A DNA stretch of 64,000 nucleotides from Gnetum montanum (taxonomy: Eukaryota > Streptophyta > Gnetopsida > Gnetales > Gnetaceae), in NCBI GenBank assembly GCA_015680685.1, contig MNCI01021413.1, positions 210,287 to 274,286 on the forward strand, read 5' to 3'. The notes beneath the pieces are model-generated. The model worked only from the letters and a program-made list of their open reading frames with translations. It was not told the DNA's origin and searched no databases. Both the position numbers and the translations under genes were made by a program. Below are positions 36,594-47,202 of this stretch, piece by piece; the first letter of the stretch is position 1, and the number at the start of each line of letters is the position of its first letter.

Positions 36594-38927
36594 CTACGGT
36601 TGATTGGGGAGTTTCCCTTGCAATGCTGGAGCGGGTGGTAATGGAGCTATCAGTGTGAGAGTTGCGGATGGATTTGGAGGATGGTATGTATGTGGTGTGT
36701 CTCTACTAGAAGAAGGAGTCCTATAATACTCCTGAGCTTTGTAGTGGTGTTGTGATGTCACATGACCAATAGAGTCACGTGGAGAGATTGGCTGCTGCAC
36801 GTAATAGCCATATGGATCCAGCTGCTGGTAAGGGTATTGTTGCCTTGGTTGTGACATCCCCCATGATCGTGGGTATTGCCACTACTGGTGTTGCTCAATA
36901 GGTTGTGGCAGAGTTCCATTTGGATAATACGTTAATGGTTGGTGGAACTACCTCAGGTTACCTTGGGGATAAGGTAACCATCGGGGTGTTTGCCATTTGT
37001 TAAGTCATGGGTTAAGTGCATACACCCCAAACTCTTGCAGATGTGAGATTACTGGGCAACATCCCTTAGGATGGTCACAGTGGCATATCTCACATCCACA
37101 TTTATTATCTGTATCAGAATCCACAACCTCTTTGGTGATAGCCATTTTACCCTTACCTTTGTTATGTGCATGGTCCATGTCCCTCTTTTTCTTTTTTTCA
37201 TAGTCACTACCTCACTCCTTAGACTCCTGTAGGATTTTGAGAACAGTTTCAAATCTACTATCTAAGGAGTTCCACATTTGTTCTACCTTTTCCAACACTT
37301 CTGTTGTTAATTTTTGAAGCGGCAAGGTTTTCCTATGCACCATCTCTTCGAGTGGTGACTCTTCCTTCTCCTCACAGAATCTCACTTCCCTTTTTCGGAG
37401 GGAAGGATCGTTGTTGTACTCTTTCGCACTTTCTCTCTTACGTAGCTCCCCTTCTTCCTTGGCTACTTGCTCCAATAATCTATGGATCTAATGGGACCTA
37501 AGCTCTGATAATCTCCCTTGGGCATACATTCCAAGCGTTCTCCTGGTTTCCTGCCTAAGTCCATCTACAAGATGGCATAGTTGATCTTGCTACGAGTAAC
37601 CATGGCCTGGGCAATGATGTAACAGTGCAAAGTATCGGCCCATGGTAGCATCCAAGGGTTCATGAGTTCCCTGCTTCCATCCTTGGATTTACTTTTGCAG
37701 GCTGGACACCTGGGAGTATGTTTGATACTTATAATTAAACAGTTCTAGCATCGTACTCCACCTTCGAATGGATTCCAGTTCTAAGGACTGGTACCAGCTT
37801 TCTGCTTCTTTTATTAGTGTCCTTGGGAACAACTTTAATTTTTTCCACTCTTTCTCAATGTTCTGCAAGGCACATGCATCATGAAATGCTTGTAAGTGGT
37901 TCTGAGGATCAGCATTGTATCCCCCCTCAAATCGTGAGATGTTATTCATGTCTAATCTCTTGATCCTGCTATCTTTCTGGTGCCTTGTAGGAATTCTTAT
38001 AGCCTCCGTGATGTCTAACATGCTTCGGGTTGCAAGTAGGGGTTCTTCATGGTCATTTCTTTCATAGTTTCTGTGATGTCTACATGGTTCCCTACTCTCC
38101 CTTCTTCCATGTCATGATTCTCTAGAGTGCCCTCATCCTCGCTCTCGACTCTCTCGTCGAGGTTTCTCACTCTGTTTACCCTTATCCTCATGGTTAGGCT
38201 CCTTATGACTGCATTCTGATACTGAGGGAGAGGGTGAATGTGATGATGAAGGTGAAGAAGAAGGAGAACCATCCCCATGACGATGTTTCCTACCTTCTCT
38301 TCGGTGGTCTCGGCCCCGATCGTGATGACAATCAAAATGCCCATCCTTATCATGTGTTTGTGTTCCCTTGTTGAACACTTGGTGTTCATGGGGATCAGAA
38401 CCAGGGTTGTGAATCATGGAGTGAAGGTTCTGATACACCACCTCCTCACAATCATTAGGAGGAGGAACATCTTTATGTGGAGAACCTATTGAAATGGGTT
38501 CACCACCCTCAATTTCGCTTAAGACAAGTGGAGCGTTATGGGGTCCTTTGCCCTTCAACGATGTATAGTATCTCTCCTGTTGCAAGTCCCTTTAACGTTG
38601 TGCTTCTGTGGGATGGTAGTCCCTTGTGTCAAAACTGCATGCAACGTATTTCACGTATAACTGTGACATGCCTATTTGTGCAAGAGCACGAAGGAGCATG
38701 TTGGGGACTGCTCGGTCTGGAGGTATGTTACCCTCCAAGTCTCTCCAACGTAGTTGTTCATCTTAATGGAGAATAAAGGTAAAGTCGAGTACATATTCAT
38801 CATGATGAATATATACCACTAGGAACTATTAAGGAACTGGCAAATCTTGGTTACTTGTGTTGTGCCGCCAACTGTCTCTTGTGTGAGTCCTAGGCGGTGA
38901 AGTGCTTTTGTGCAAAGAAGAAGACAT
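36594..38927 (-). pseudogene. Gag ORF of element E (few breaks)
   Basis: Start MSSSLHKSTSPPRTHT at 38927. N-terminal part with YVLDFTFILH and DEQLRWRDLEGN, a stretch from 38585 to 38133 rich in His, Asp and Ser (for example GSPSSSPSSSHSPSPS), then the Gag domain 38021-37689 (RLDMNNISRFEGGYNADPQN to KYQTYSQVSSLQK). The helical segment with MWNSLD is at 37475-37212. The zinc knuckle CEICHCDHPKGCC lies near 37090-37050 (C-x2-C-x3-H-x4-C). A Tyr/Gln/Pro-rich tail (36857-36594) precedes the protease. A handful of stops and shifts. Confidence 0.85.
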
Positions 38928-39056
38928 TTTTGTCTTATTGGGTGTGTTGTTTGTCGTTATATATATTTTTTCTTCTGATCAACCCTAAGGGTTCGTTCTA
39001 GCTTCCCAACGATATGGATGATTTCCTATGTTCTACATAGTGCACAAACAACTAAG

Positions 39057-39074
39057 TCCCCAGCAACAATGCCA
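39057..39074 (-). other. Primer binding site of element E
   Basis: The sense strand reads TGGCATTGTTGCTGGGGA, 14 of 18 matches to the tRNA-Asp type site, all four differences transitions; one base inside the 5' LTR. Confidence 0.75.
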
Positions 39075-39075
39075 A

Positions 39076-39873
39076 TGATGAGTGGCAAGGTACCCCTACA
39101 CTCAAACATACAAATACGAGCATCTCACACACGATCTGGTCGAACTCCAAGGACTAAGTGCTTACGCACCCTAATGGAACACTTAAGGTTAATCAATCGT
39201 TGTCTTCCTAAACTTACTTGTATTGTCATGGTTGTATGGTTAAGTAAGCTTGAGGTATATGATTTTTATATTTTTTATCTTTTTCATGTCTTTACGCTAA
39301 TGGGGAAAGATGAAGAGACTAAGTGACTAACTTTTGTTAACTACTTGCTAACTAAGTTCTAATTGTCCTAGCATCAATATCTGTTCCCACTTTCCGCACA
39401 CACCCTGAACTAGTGTAACGTTGCTGGGATTACCAAACGCTACTCGTTACTGGGTTACCAAGTGTTACACACGTGCTCAAAGTGGTTGTACTGAATGCAC
39501 TTAACTAGGAGAGTAGAGGGTTGAGAGAGATTAATTGTCTAGGAAAGAATTTAAACATTTAACAATAATTAAATCCTATTTAGATTAGTCCATATGCTGC
39601 AAGGTTTATCAGAAAGTTTGTCTTTATTGTCGTACACAAATGTGTGCTCAGGTACAATTTGCTCAAATAAAGATCCGTTCACTTTGAGACTCTTACTGCA
39701 GGCACATGGAAATTATTCTAACTCTGGAATGGTAAAACTACTATAGTTTGGCTAAGGGACTAACTCTAGATGTCTAAAACAGGGAAAGTCACCTCTTATT
39801 TATAGGCATGACGGCGGGCTGCGATATCGCGTATGTGATATAGTAGGGGCGGACGCAATATCGCTGCTCATCA
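39076..39873 (-). repeat. 5' LTR of element E
   Basis: 798 bp, TGATGAGTGGCAAGG to TGCTCATCA. It has TATAAATAAGAG on the sense strand (about 39797-39806) and GATATC-type palindrome remnants (39822-39865). The LTR sequence continues to the right directly into the rest of the D LTR. Confidence 0.9.
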
Positions 39874-40001
39874 ACAATGAACTGCGATCAACCAATAACT
39901 ATCTAGATACCATGACTAGCCTGTCTATAGAGTTTGACCAGATCATGCATGAAACACTCGTATTCGTATGGTTGTGTGTAGGGGTACCTCGCCGCTCATC
40001 A
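39874..40001 (+). repeat. 3' LTR of element D, second part
   Basis: Matches 27500-27626 of the 5' LTR (AACTATCTAGATACCATGAC is identical) and ends CCGCTCATCA. LINE sequence resumes right after it. Confidence 0.88.
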
Positions 40002-41134
40002 CCAGGTTTCATCTCTCTTTCCCTCAACATTAGCTTCTCAACATGCATTTCATTGATGACTTCTTTTTCCTTATTCAAAATACTGCTACTAATTTGCAAT
40101 GACTCTTATCTTAGATGGAGCAATATTGCTCCCTCTCTACTATTAACTAGAATAAATCCTTTTTTTATAGCTTTGCCAATAATTACTATCATTTTCCCAA
40201 CCATAACTAGAAGCTTCTTTATGACCAAGATATCACTAAGATTTTTGGAATTCCCTTTTATTTTAAAGGTTCTACCTTAGTTCTTTGGGAGCAAGTAATT
40301 TCTCAAATTTAGAATAAAATTGATACATGAAAGACTAAACCCCTCACTCTTGTAAGTAAGTACCTTATTTGTAAGTCTATATGTGCTTCTACTCATGTGT
40401 ACTATTCTTCATGTTGGGCTTCCTCCCAAGCTAGATATTAGAAGCTAGAATGGTTATTTCGAGACTTCATGTGGTCTTTTAAAGACTCTCAAAAAGGTTT
40501 CCATCATGTTGCTTGGAATATTGTTACTCATCCTAAAAATAAGGATAATTTAGTTCTTTTGAATTCTTTCAATCAAGGGCTCACCTTGGTCACTAAGTGG
40601 TTGGTTTAGCATCTAGATGCTTCTAACATTATTGGGAGTCCCCTTTAATTAAGGCTCCAACAAGCATTTTCCAAAAATAAGCCTTTTTGAAAATGAATCC
40701 CCTTCGTAAATTGGATCCTCTCCCCCCATACTATCATTATTCCTAGATCCCTTGTCTTTAAAAGCATTTGGAGGACTTGGTAGATCTTACACCATTATAT
40801 CGATTAGAATAATGTCAAGATCATTTCTACTTTGCTTTCTAAGCTTTGTCCTTGATGGCTACCTTTGTCACCTGCTCCTCTTGCCACTAAGAATGCTAGG
40901 GTAGCTACTTCTTGTCTTTGGAAGGGAGTTATTTCTCTTAGCTATCTTTGTCTCTCTGATCAATGGATTTCTTGAGAGGTGTTTGATAATTTGTATGGAG
41001 CCTCTAATGCAATGCACCATTGCTTAGATCAAGTTTATAATTTTGTTCATCATTATTTATAGCTAGACATTTTGATGCAAACTATTTTTCATGGCCTCCA
41101 TTGGACTAATGGGTCAAAACTTCTACCTTATAAG
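40002..41134 (+). mobile_element. LINE copy 1, piece 3 (RT C-terminal part)
   Basis: Resumes the LINE left at 26704: TTTCATCTCTCTTTCCCTCA matches 49262 on of copy 2, and MHFIDDFFFLIQN is the RT motif C region. It continues to 41134 through the region after RT. Frames are broken. Interrupted by a solo LTR. Confidence 0.85.
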
Positions 41135-41905
41135 TGATGAGTAGCGAGGTACCCCTACACTAAACCATATGAATATGATCATTCACACACGATCTGGTCA
41201 AACTCCGTAGACAGGCTAGTTATGGTATCTAGATAGTTACACGTTGATGTGGTCTTAACTAGTGCTACTCTTAGAGGCAATGGAAAATAACTTGTTTAAG
41301 CTAATAGGGGATCAGACAACAGAATCTAAGCTAGCCTAAGTGTGATGAGCATCTATCCTTAATCATCCATACACATCTTGGACCTCGTGTACTACTACTA
41401 GGATTACCAAGCACATGTCCTAGGTATGCTACTGGGATACCAAATAGTCACACTTAAATGCTCATGATTAAGTCATACTCAATCCACGTTTAATAATAGG
41501 GATAAAAAATGAAGGTAGAGAAATATTAATTAAGAAAGCAATAAATAACAATAACAGCAAGCAATTAAAACTAAGTGAATGTTGCAATGATGAAGTAATC
41601 TCGATCTTTATTGCTGGTCATGTGCGTGTCCAAGTATGTCACACTCGAATAAAGGTTCTGTACAATTACAATCATCACGCTGCGAGCATGCACTGGGGAA
41701 AGGGTTGAGATGAACTAAAAAAATGACAAAAAGACTCTACTCTAAGACTAACTAACTTCCCTTTTTCCTGTGCACCCAAATGTGGTATTTATAGGCTTAC
41801 ACAGGAACCACAATATCGCATATCTGATATTGTTAGCTCAGTTGCGATATTGCGTACTCGATATCATGGGTTTGATATCGAAGCCTGACAAATCATGGTT
41901 CATCA
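41135..41905 (-). repeat. Solo LTR of D type with perfect target duplication
   Basis: 771 bp from TGATGAGTAGCG to GGTTCATCA, flanked on both sides by ATAAG (41130-41134 and 41906-41910). No internal region. It matches LTRs of D (conserved GTGTGATGATTG and GGTAAyCC motifs, read on the minus strand) but with a shorter U3. Two GATATC-type repeats lie at 41812-41880. A solo LTR arises by recombination between the two LTRs of one element. Confidence 0.93.
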
Positions 41906-42816
41906 ATAAGCCAGACATCCCCTTTCAACTTTTGCATGACTCCTCAAGTGTTGTCCAAAAATGCAATAGGTCTTGGCACAAACAAGAGTATGAAAAATTC
42001 TAGATCCCCCTCTTCAAATGTATTTGGAAACTTCTGACTCTCCCTAAAATTCAACAATTTCTTTGATGGTTTCTTCACCAAGGTTTACCTATAGGCAAAT
42101 GCCTCAAATATCTTGGGTTTCATACTCCTAATTTCCCTCTCTATGGTGGTATAAAGGACTTTGTTCACATTTTTTGGCATTAACCTTTCGATTAGCACAT
42201 GTGGAGACAAGCTTATAAAGTTATCCCATCTTGCAAGCTATCTTAAGATGATGTTATGTTTGGCTTTTTTCCTATCACTTCGATGAATTTCAAATTTCTT
42301 TGGAATGTTATTAGGCCTATTGTTCTATATTATATTTGGAAATGTAAATGTAATACTTTTTTTTTAAAGGATTGATTATTCAAATATATATCATTTGCCT
42401 ATTATGGAGAAATTGCAGATCTTCCACCTCATTCATTTCCAAATCATATCTCAAGCCTTGAAGATCAAGTTGGATTCTAATTAGCTACTTCATCCTTTAT
42501 AGCCTTGGTGTAGACCCATAAGTCCAAGCAACCTTCTTCATTAGCAATCACTACACAAGAGATTCTCTCTATTAATTTTGGTTGTTCTCTTCTCTGTCCA
42601 ATCTCTTCCACTCTTTTTTTTACTCCTGTTTACAGTTGATCCTTGGTAGGAGGCAGATGCCTAAATGGTGTTCTTCCCCTTTGCACTTGGTTGTATGTTA
42701 GGTTGTTTCTCTATGAAACATCCCTAGTTCATTAAGTCTCCCTTCCATGTATTTATTTCTAGTCTATTTGAATTGATGTTGCATATGTAATTAATACTCT
42801 TTTTCCATTAAAAAAA
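41906..42816 (+). mobile_element. LINE copy 1, piece 4 (3' end)
   Basis: Continues from 41134 (CCAGACATCCCCTTTCAACT matches 50387 of copy 2). It carries the post-RT zinc-ribbon region (GKCLKYLGFHTPNFPLYGG) and a 3' untranslated part that ends in a short A run near 42809-42815. The 3' tail differs from that of copy 2. Confidence 0.8.
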
Positions 42817-43814
42817 CTCTCTTTTCGGGGTTTGACACCCTTCCAAAAATTGAATACATAACTTGGAGCTTTTAAATCAATAGTTTTGCTATAAGGCTAA
42901 CACGAATTTATGAGACTAATTTAATTTTAATAATGTTCAATGATGGTTGTATATCTCAATATGCAATTGATTGGAATTGAACCTATGACTTAAGCAGATA
43001 GTAACTTTGTTGTTTAAGTGGTTTTATGCATGGGGAAAGGGTTAGAACCTAAAACTATTTAACTATATGAAGTGTAAAAACATATTAACATAAAAAGATA
43101 AATAAACAAGATAAAAAGGTAAATGAAAAGAACCTATTTCAAAAAAAGATATAAAGATAAAAGAAAAAGAAAAAGTTCAAACAAATAAAAAAAAAGGATG
43201 ATGTAATTGAATAGGGTTAGGTCCCAATTGACTTAAGACCTTTTCAACTTAGCATTGAGGGGACTATATCTTAGCATTATCCACCAAAATTGATCCATAA
43301 CTCGAGCTTTCAAATCAAGAATCTTACCACTAGGCTAGCACTTGAGCTCTCTAAACCCCCTCCCATTTCCTTTGACTTTAGTCAAAGAATATGATATGCA
43401 GGGCCTTGCCAATTGGCTTGATTGTATGCTAGCTACCCCTCATTCAATCACTTTTCAACATTCAAGCCTTGCCTTTATTTGAATATTATATTCAAATTCT
43501 TAAAATTTTTAATAAATTTCTATTTATTTATTTTGTTTTAACTTTTTCCTTACATAGTAGCTTTACTTTTTCTAAAAAAATACTATTCCTTTATGCCCAC
43601 TAAAGTAACAACAACCTATGTGTCCCCTACTTTCCCTGCTTAGTGGTACATGTTTTGACCTGGTAATCCCATATCATGGATTCAATTCTACTAAGTAGCA
43701 TTGAGTTATCAACTTCTATAAATCTTTTGGTGTACCTATGTTTGACTTATTTAAGGTTTCAATAACAAACTTTGTATCCCTTACTTTCCCTACTCTTTTA
43801 TTCATATTACTTTT
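42817..43814. other. Unassigned stretch with two SINE-head-like repeats
   Basis: No gene. Two related segments of about 60 bp (42845-42908 and 43285-43348) read on the minus strand GCTAGCCTAGTGGTAAG...TTGATTTGAAAGCTC...GTTATGGATCAATTTTGG. TAGCCTAGTGG resembles a pol III A box, and the following part a decayed B box, so they may be tRNA-derived SINE heads. The rest, including the A-rich part 43080-43200, shows nothing I can name. Confidence 0.35.
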
Positions 43815-43848
43815 GGGGGTGCGGGGGGTGGGGGGGTTTTGCGGGGGG
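43815..43848 (+). other. G-rich tract with quadruplex pattern
   Basis: Four runs of 5, 6, 7 and 6 G separated by 3, 1 and 6 bases, in otherwise AT-rich DNA, right beside the 3' side of LINE copy 3. It fits the simple G-quadruplex pattern. It could also be a sequencing or assembly artefact near the gap. Confidence 0.6.
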
Positions 43849-43857
43849 TTGTCGGAC

Positions 43858-45480
43858 CCTGAAAAGAAGTTCTATTGATATTAACAGTGTATCAGTTACA
43901 ATAACCTGAACAAGTCATAGGTTTAAGGGGAAGGGGAAGCCAAGAGCACTATGCATGAAACTTAGGAACAACCTGATAAATAAACGAATATTAAAGGAGG
44001 AAACCCAAATTGGAGCACCACTAAATGTCCACCCATGTTGACTCGTTACAAAATAGAATGACATAGAATTAGATAAGGAAAAAAAACTCTCAATTAAGGA
44101 TAGAGAGAGTTCCAATGGTGACTTCTCACAACAGAAAGGGAAAGCTTCCTTGTAGAGATTATTGATGATGAGTGTTACTGGAATGCACAAGTCTTTCCCA
44201 CAGTTGCAAAAGATGAACCAACTGATGTCTATCCAGATTGAACTTGGATGCTTAAGATGTGAGTTGGAAATGAATGAGGCAAAAGATCTGCAACTTCTCC
44301 AACCTAGTGAGTAAACATTTATTAGAATAATCTGTCCTTTGAAATATAACATTGCATCTTCGCTTCCAAATATAATATAAAGTAGTAAGCCTAATAAATT
44401 TCCATAGAAACTTGAGATTAGCNNNNNNNNNNNNNNNNNNNNNNNNNNNNNNNNNNNNNNNNNNNNNNNNNNNNNNNNNNNNNNNNNNNNNNNNNNNNNN
44501 NNNNNNNNNNNNNNNNNNNNNNNNNNNNNNNNNNNNNNNNNNNNNNNNNNNNNNNNNNNNNNNNNNNNNNNNNNNNNNNNNNNNNNNNNNNNNNNNNNNN
44601 NNNNNNNNNNNNNNNNNNNNNNNNNNNNNNNNNNNNNNNNNNNNNNNNNNNNNNNNNNNNNNNNNNNNNNNNNNNNNNNNNNNNNNNNNNNNNNNNNNNN
44701 NNNNNNNNNNNNNNNNNNNNNNNNNNNNNNNNNNNNNNNNNNNNNNNNNNNNNNNNNNNNNNNNNNNNNNNNNNNNNNNNNNNNNNNNNNNNNNNNNNNN
44801 NNNNNNNNNNNNNNNNNNNNNNNNNNNNNNNNNNNNNNNNNNNNNNNNNNNNNNNNNNNNNNNNNNNNNNNNNNNNNNNNNNNNNNNNNNNNNNNNNNNN
44901 NNNNNNNNNNNNNNNNNNNNNNNNNNNNNNNNNNNNNNNNNNNNNNNNNNNNNNNNNNNNNNNNNNNNNNNNNNNNNNNNNNNNNNNNNNNNNNNNNNNN
45001 NNNNNNNNNNNNNNNNNNNNNNNNNNNNNNNNNNNNNNNNNNNNNNNNNNNNNNNNNNNNNNNNNNNNNNNNNNNNNNNNNNNNNNNNNNNNNNNNNNNN
45101 NNNNNNNNNNNNNNNNNNNNNNNNNNNNNNNNNNNNNNNNNNNNNNNNNNNNNNNNNNNNNNNNNNNNNNNNNNNNNNNNNNNNNNNNNNNNNNNNNNNN
45201 NNNNNNNNNNNNNNNNNNNNNNNNNNNNNNNNNNNNNNNNNNNNNNNNNNNNNNNNNNNNNNNNNNNNNNNNNNNNNNNNNNNNNNNNNNNNNNNNNNNN
45301 NNNNNNNNNNNNNNNNNNNNNNNNNNNNNNNNNNAGCTTTTGGTAGGCAACTTGGGAGGGGGCCCAACACAAAGAGTAATACACATGGCTTGATGCACAT
45401 ATGGACTTACATACAAGGTATTTACCCGAAAGTGTGAGATGTTTAGTCTTCCATTTATCAAGTTTCTTTTGAATCCAAAA
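43858..45480 (-). mobile_element. LINE copy 3 (3' half), with assembly gap
   Basis: Minus-strand frames at 43915-44422 read FLWKFIRLTTLYYIWKRRCN and VIFQRTDYSNKC, matching LINE copy 2 near 50785-50850. On the other side of the gap, 45460-45335 reads VCKSICAS-like and YYSLCWAPSQVAYQK, matching copy 2 near 49610-49685. The sequence between, about 1.1 kb in copy 2, is replaced by 912 N. An ambiguous base is at 45485. Confidence 0.8.
44423..45334. other. Assembly gap (912 N)
   Basis: Undetermined bases inside LINE copy 3. The length agrees roughly with the LINE sequence expected there. Long frames across it are artefacts. Confidence 0.99.
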
Positions 45481-45485
45481 AATAN

Positions 45486-45760
45486 ATCCTGGAGCCGCTT
45501 CTAGTTATAGTTGGTCACATGGTTGTAATTGCCCGAAAAGCTATAAATAGAGGATTTATTCCAATTTATAGTGGAACCTGAGAGTGTACAATATTGCTCC
45601 ACCCTTGATAAGAGGCAGTGCAAATTGGCAGCTGTGTTTTGAACTAGAAAGAAAGAGTCGACGGCGAAGTGCATATTGAGGAGCTGTTCATATTACTTAT
45701 GTCCTATAACTAGCTGTTATATCTCTTTAAAATAAAAAAATAATTTTTAACCTTTCTTTT
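45486..45760 (+). promoter_or_regulatory. TATA-containing segment, possible LTR remnant
   Basis: CTATAAATAGAGG at 45541-45553 is a strong plant TATA box of the kind seen in LTRs and pararetroviral promoters. It follows a moderately GC-richer stretch and is followed by AGTCGACGGCGAAGTGC (45656-45672). No ORF follows. I do not see its partner LTR, so its origin is open. Confidence 0.35.
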
Positions 45761-47139
45761 CTCCTTTCCTATTTTTTAGCTTACAACTTGTTAGTTTTAT
45801 TGTAGTTGTTATATCTTAATTTTTTTTCTTTTTTTTTTCTTTTTTCCTACAATTAATTATTTTGTTTTCTAAAATTAACTGTTACATTCTGTGACCTTTG
45901 AGAAATCAATTGCAAATGATGATGAATCTAGTATAATTCAAAATGTCTTATAAAGAGAAAATTTGCAAGCTAGAGATGATAAGGATTCATAGATGTTAAT
46001 AGAAAATAAGTTGTAATTTCCTTGTGCAAAAGAAGACACAATCAAGAATTAGCAAGAAAACAAATATATGAAAAATAAAATGCAAAAAATCAAAAAAATT
46101 TCATCATCATAAAATTACAAGTGTATTTTAGGTGAGTTAGAAAAACTTCCCTAATGAAGAGTTGAATAAGAAAAATCTATCATTGCAGAACCCATGCAAA
46201 ACTGTCCATCACATCTCTAGTAAGATCTACAAAACCATTGTGATGTGAGTCAACACCTCCATTGCACCCCCACAATGCAGATCTACATGTAACACTTGAA
46301 CTTAGCCACCCACCGCAATGCCAAACTACACTATAAATGTGTAGAATAGCATCGTCAACCACTATACAAACCATGCAGTAAGCATAGCAGTGGTTGCAAC
46401 AACAACAGCTGCTGAGAAAACTCTTAGCCACAAAGACACACCAGTGCCACCACTAGCACAACAATAGCCACCACCACCTAGGGATAAGTAGTGAGCACAC
46501 ACACAAACAAAAACAGTAACACAGAACCAATAGCCCGCTAGGGCCATGAGCTCGCATGACCACAACAGGATTGTTTCTAGATGTCAACAATCACAAAAGC
46601 CCCAACAAACAAAATTATTTTTCTTAGAAAAGGAAAACCAAGAATGGTAGTGTCGTAGCACAGTAGCCTGTTGGGACCTGGAGCCCTTGTGACTGTAACA
46701 TAGCTAATGTAAAAAAAATATCTTCCAAACTCCTGTAGCTACTATCATCAGGCCGAGCATAATATATTAGCTTATTTCTTCTTAACTAAGAAAAAAAATC
46801 TATTACATCTCAAAAAACTTGTTCCCCATATACACCATCTTGTCCACCATCAAAATCCTTTAGGTTTGGAACCTCTTCAAAAATTGCTCCAAAGTCTTCC
46901 TCTTTGTCTGGCCTCTCCAAGGTACAAGCATCATAGTCGGGTGCACACACCACAACACATGTTACCCCCTCAAAGTCATTCAAGGAATTAGTCTTAGGTG
47001 AATAGTTTGTAACAGGCAGTGAAAGGAAATGAGTCAAAGCTTCCTCCCTTACAACTCCACCCCCCACTTCCTCTCCACTGAACACTTCTATAGCCTCTAT
47101 CATTAAAAATAACTCCTTTGTGATTCTCTCATAAACAAT
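45761..47139. other. Unassigned AT-rich stretch
   Basis: Homopolymer-rich DNA (45760-46140) followed by a CA/CAC-rich segment (46250-46560) and 46800-47110. The minus-strand frames here (46180-46565, 46810-47103) look like chance frames over CA- and CT-rich DNA. The plus-strand reading of 46800-47110 is Pro/Ser/Thr-rich and could be the end of an ORF1 for LINE copy 2; not proven. Confidence 0.4.
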
Positions 47140-47202
47140 GGAAGTTGATACTTTGACTCTTGAATCTTCAATTGACCTCTCATTCTACATACCCTCTACT
47201 TT

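Larger units (their letters stand above)
32921..39873 (-). mobile_element. Element E: gag-protease element lacking RT-RH-IN, inside the 3' LTR of D
   Basis: Minus-strand element, about 6.95 kb, with 5' LTR 39076-39873 and a 3' LTR truncated to 32921-33586. Gag and the complete protease are present, but sequence jumps from the non-coding 3' region (about 35630) straight to the protease C-terminal side; RT, RNase H and integrase are deleted. The U5 end of its 3' LTR (about 112 bp) and a piece of the host D LTR (roughly 40-45 bp) are also missing at the left junction. It is the least decayed element here: its protease ORF is open. Confidence 0.88.
26705..40001 (+). mobile_element. Element D: gag-only LTR element in LINE copy 1, itself split by E
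   Basis: Plus-strand element with LTRs 26705-27626 (5') and 32133-32920 plus 39874-40001 (3', split by element E). Between them are a primer site, one gag ORF and about 2 kb of non-coding DNA with an accessory-ORF stub and a purine tract; no protease, RT, RNase H or integrase. Flanks GTGGG and CCAGG are a weak target-site match, yet LINE sequence is continuous across it. Gag-only elements need pol proteins supplied by relatives; E, 1 or 2 type elements are possible donors (inference). Confidence 0.85.

Noticed and set aside
43915-45461. Long open frames of 340-490 codons on both strands
   Set aside because: They consist mostly of unknown residues from the 912-base gap. Only the edges are real LINE sequence.
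46180-46565. Cys- and Val-rich frames on the minus strand resembling membrane proteins
   Set aside because: They are antisense readings of CA-rich low-complexity DNA, without start context or homology that I can see.
46810-47103. 97-codon acidic frame on the minus strand
   Set aside because: It is antisense to the region just before LINE copy 2, where the plus strand gives a Pro/Ser-rich reading. No family recognised and no supporting neighbour.
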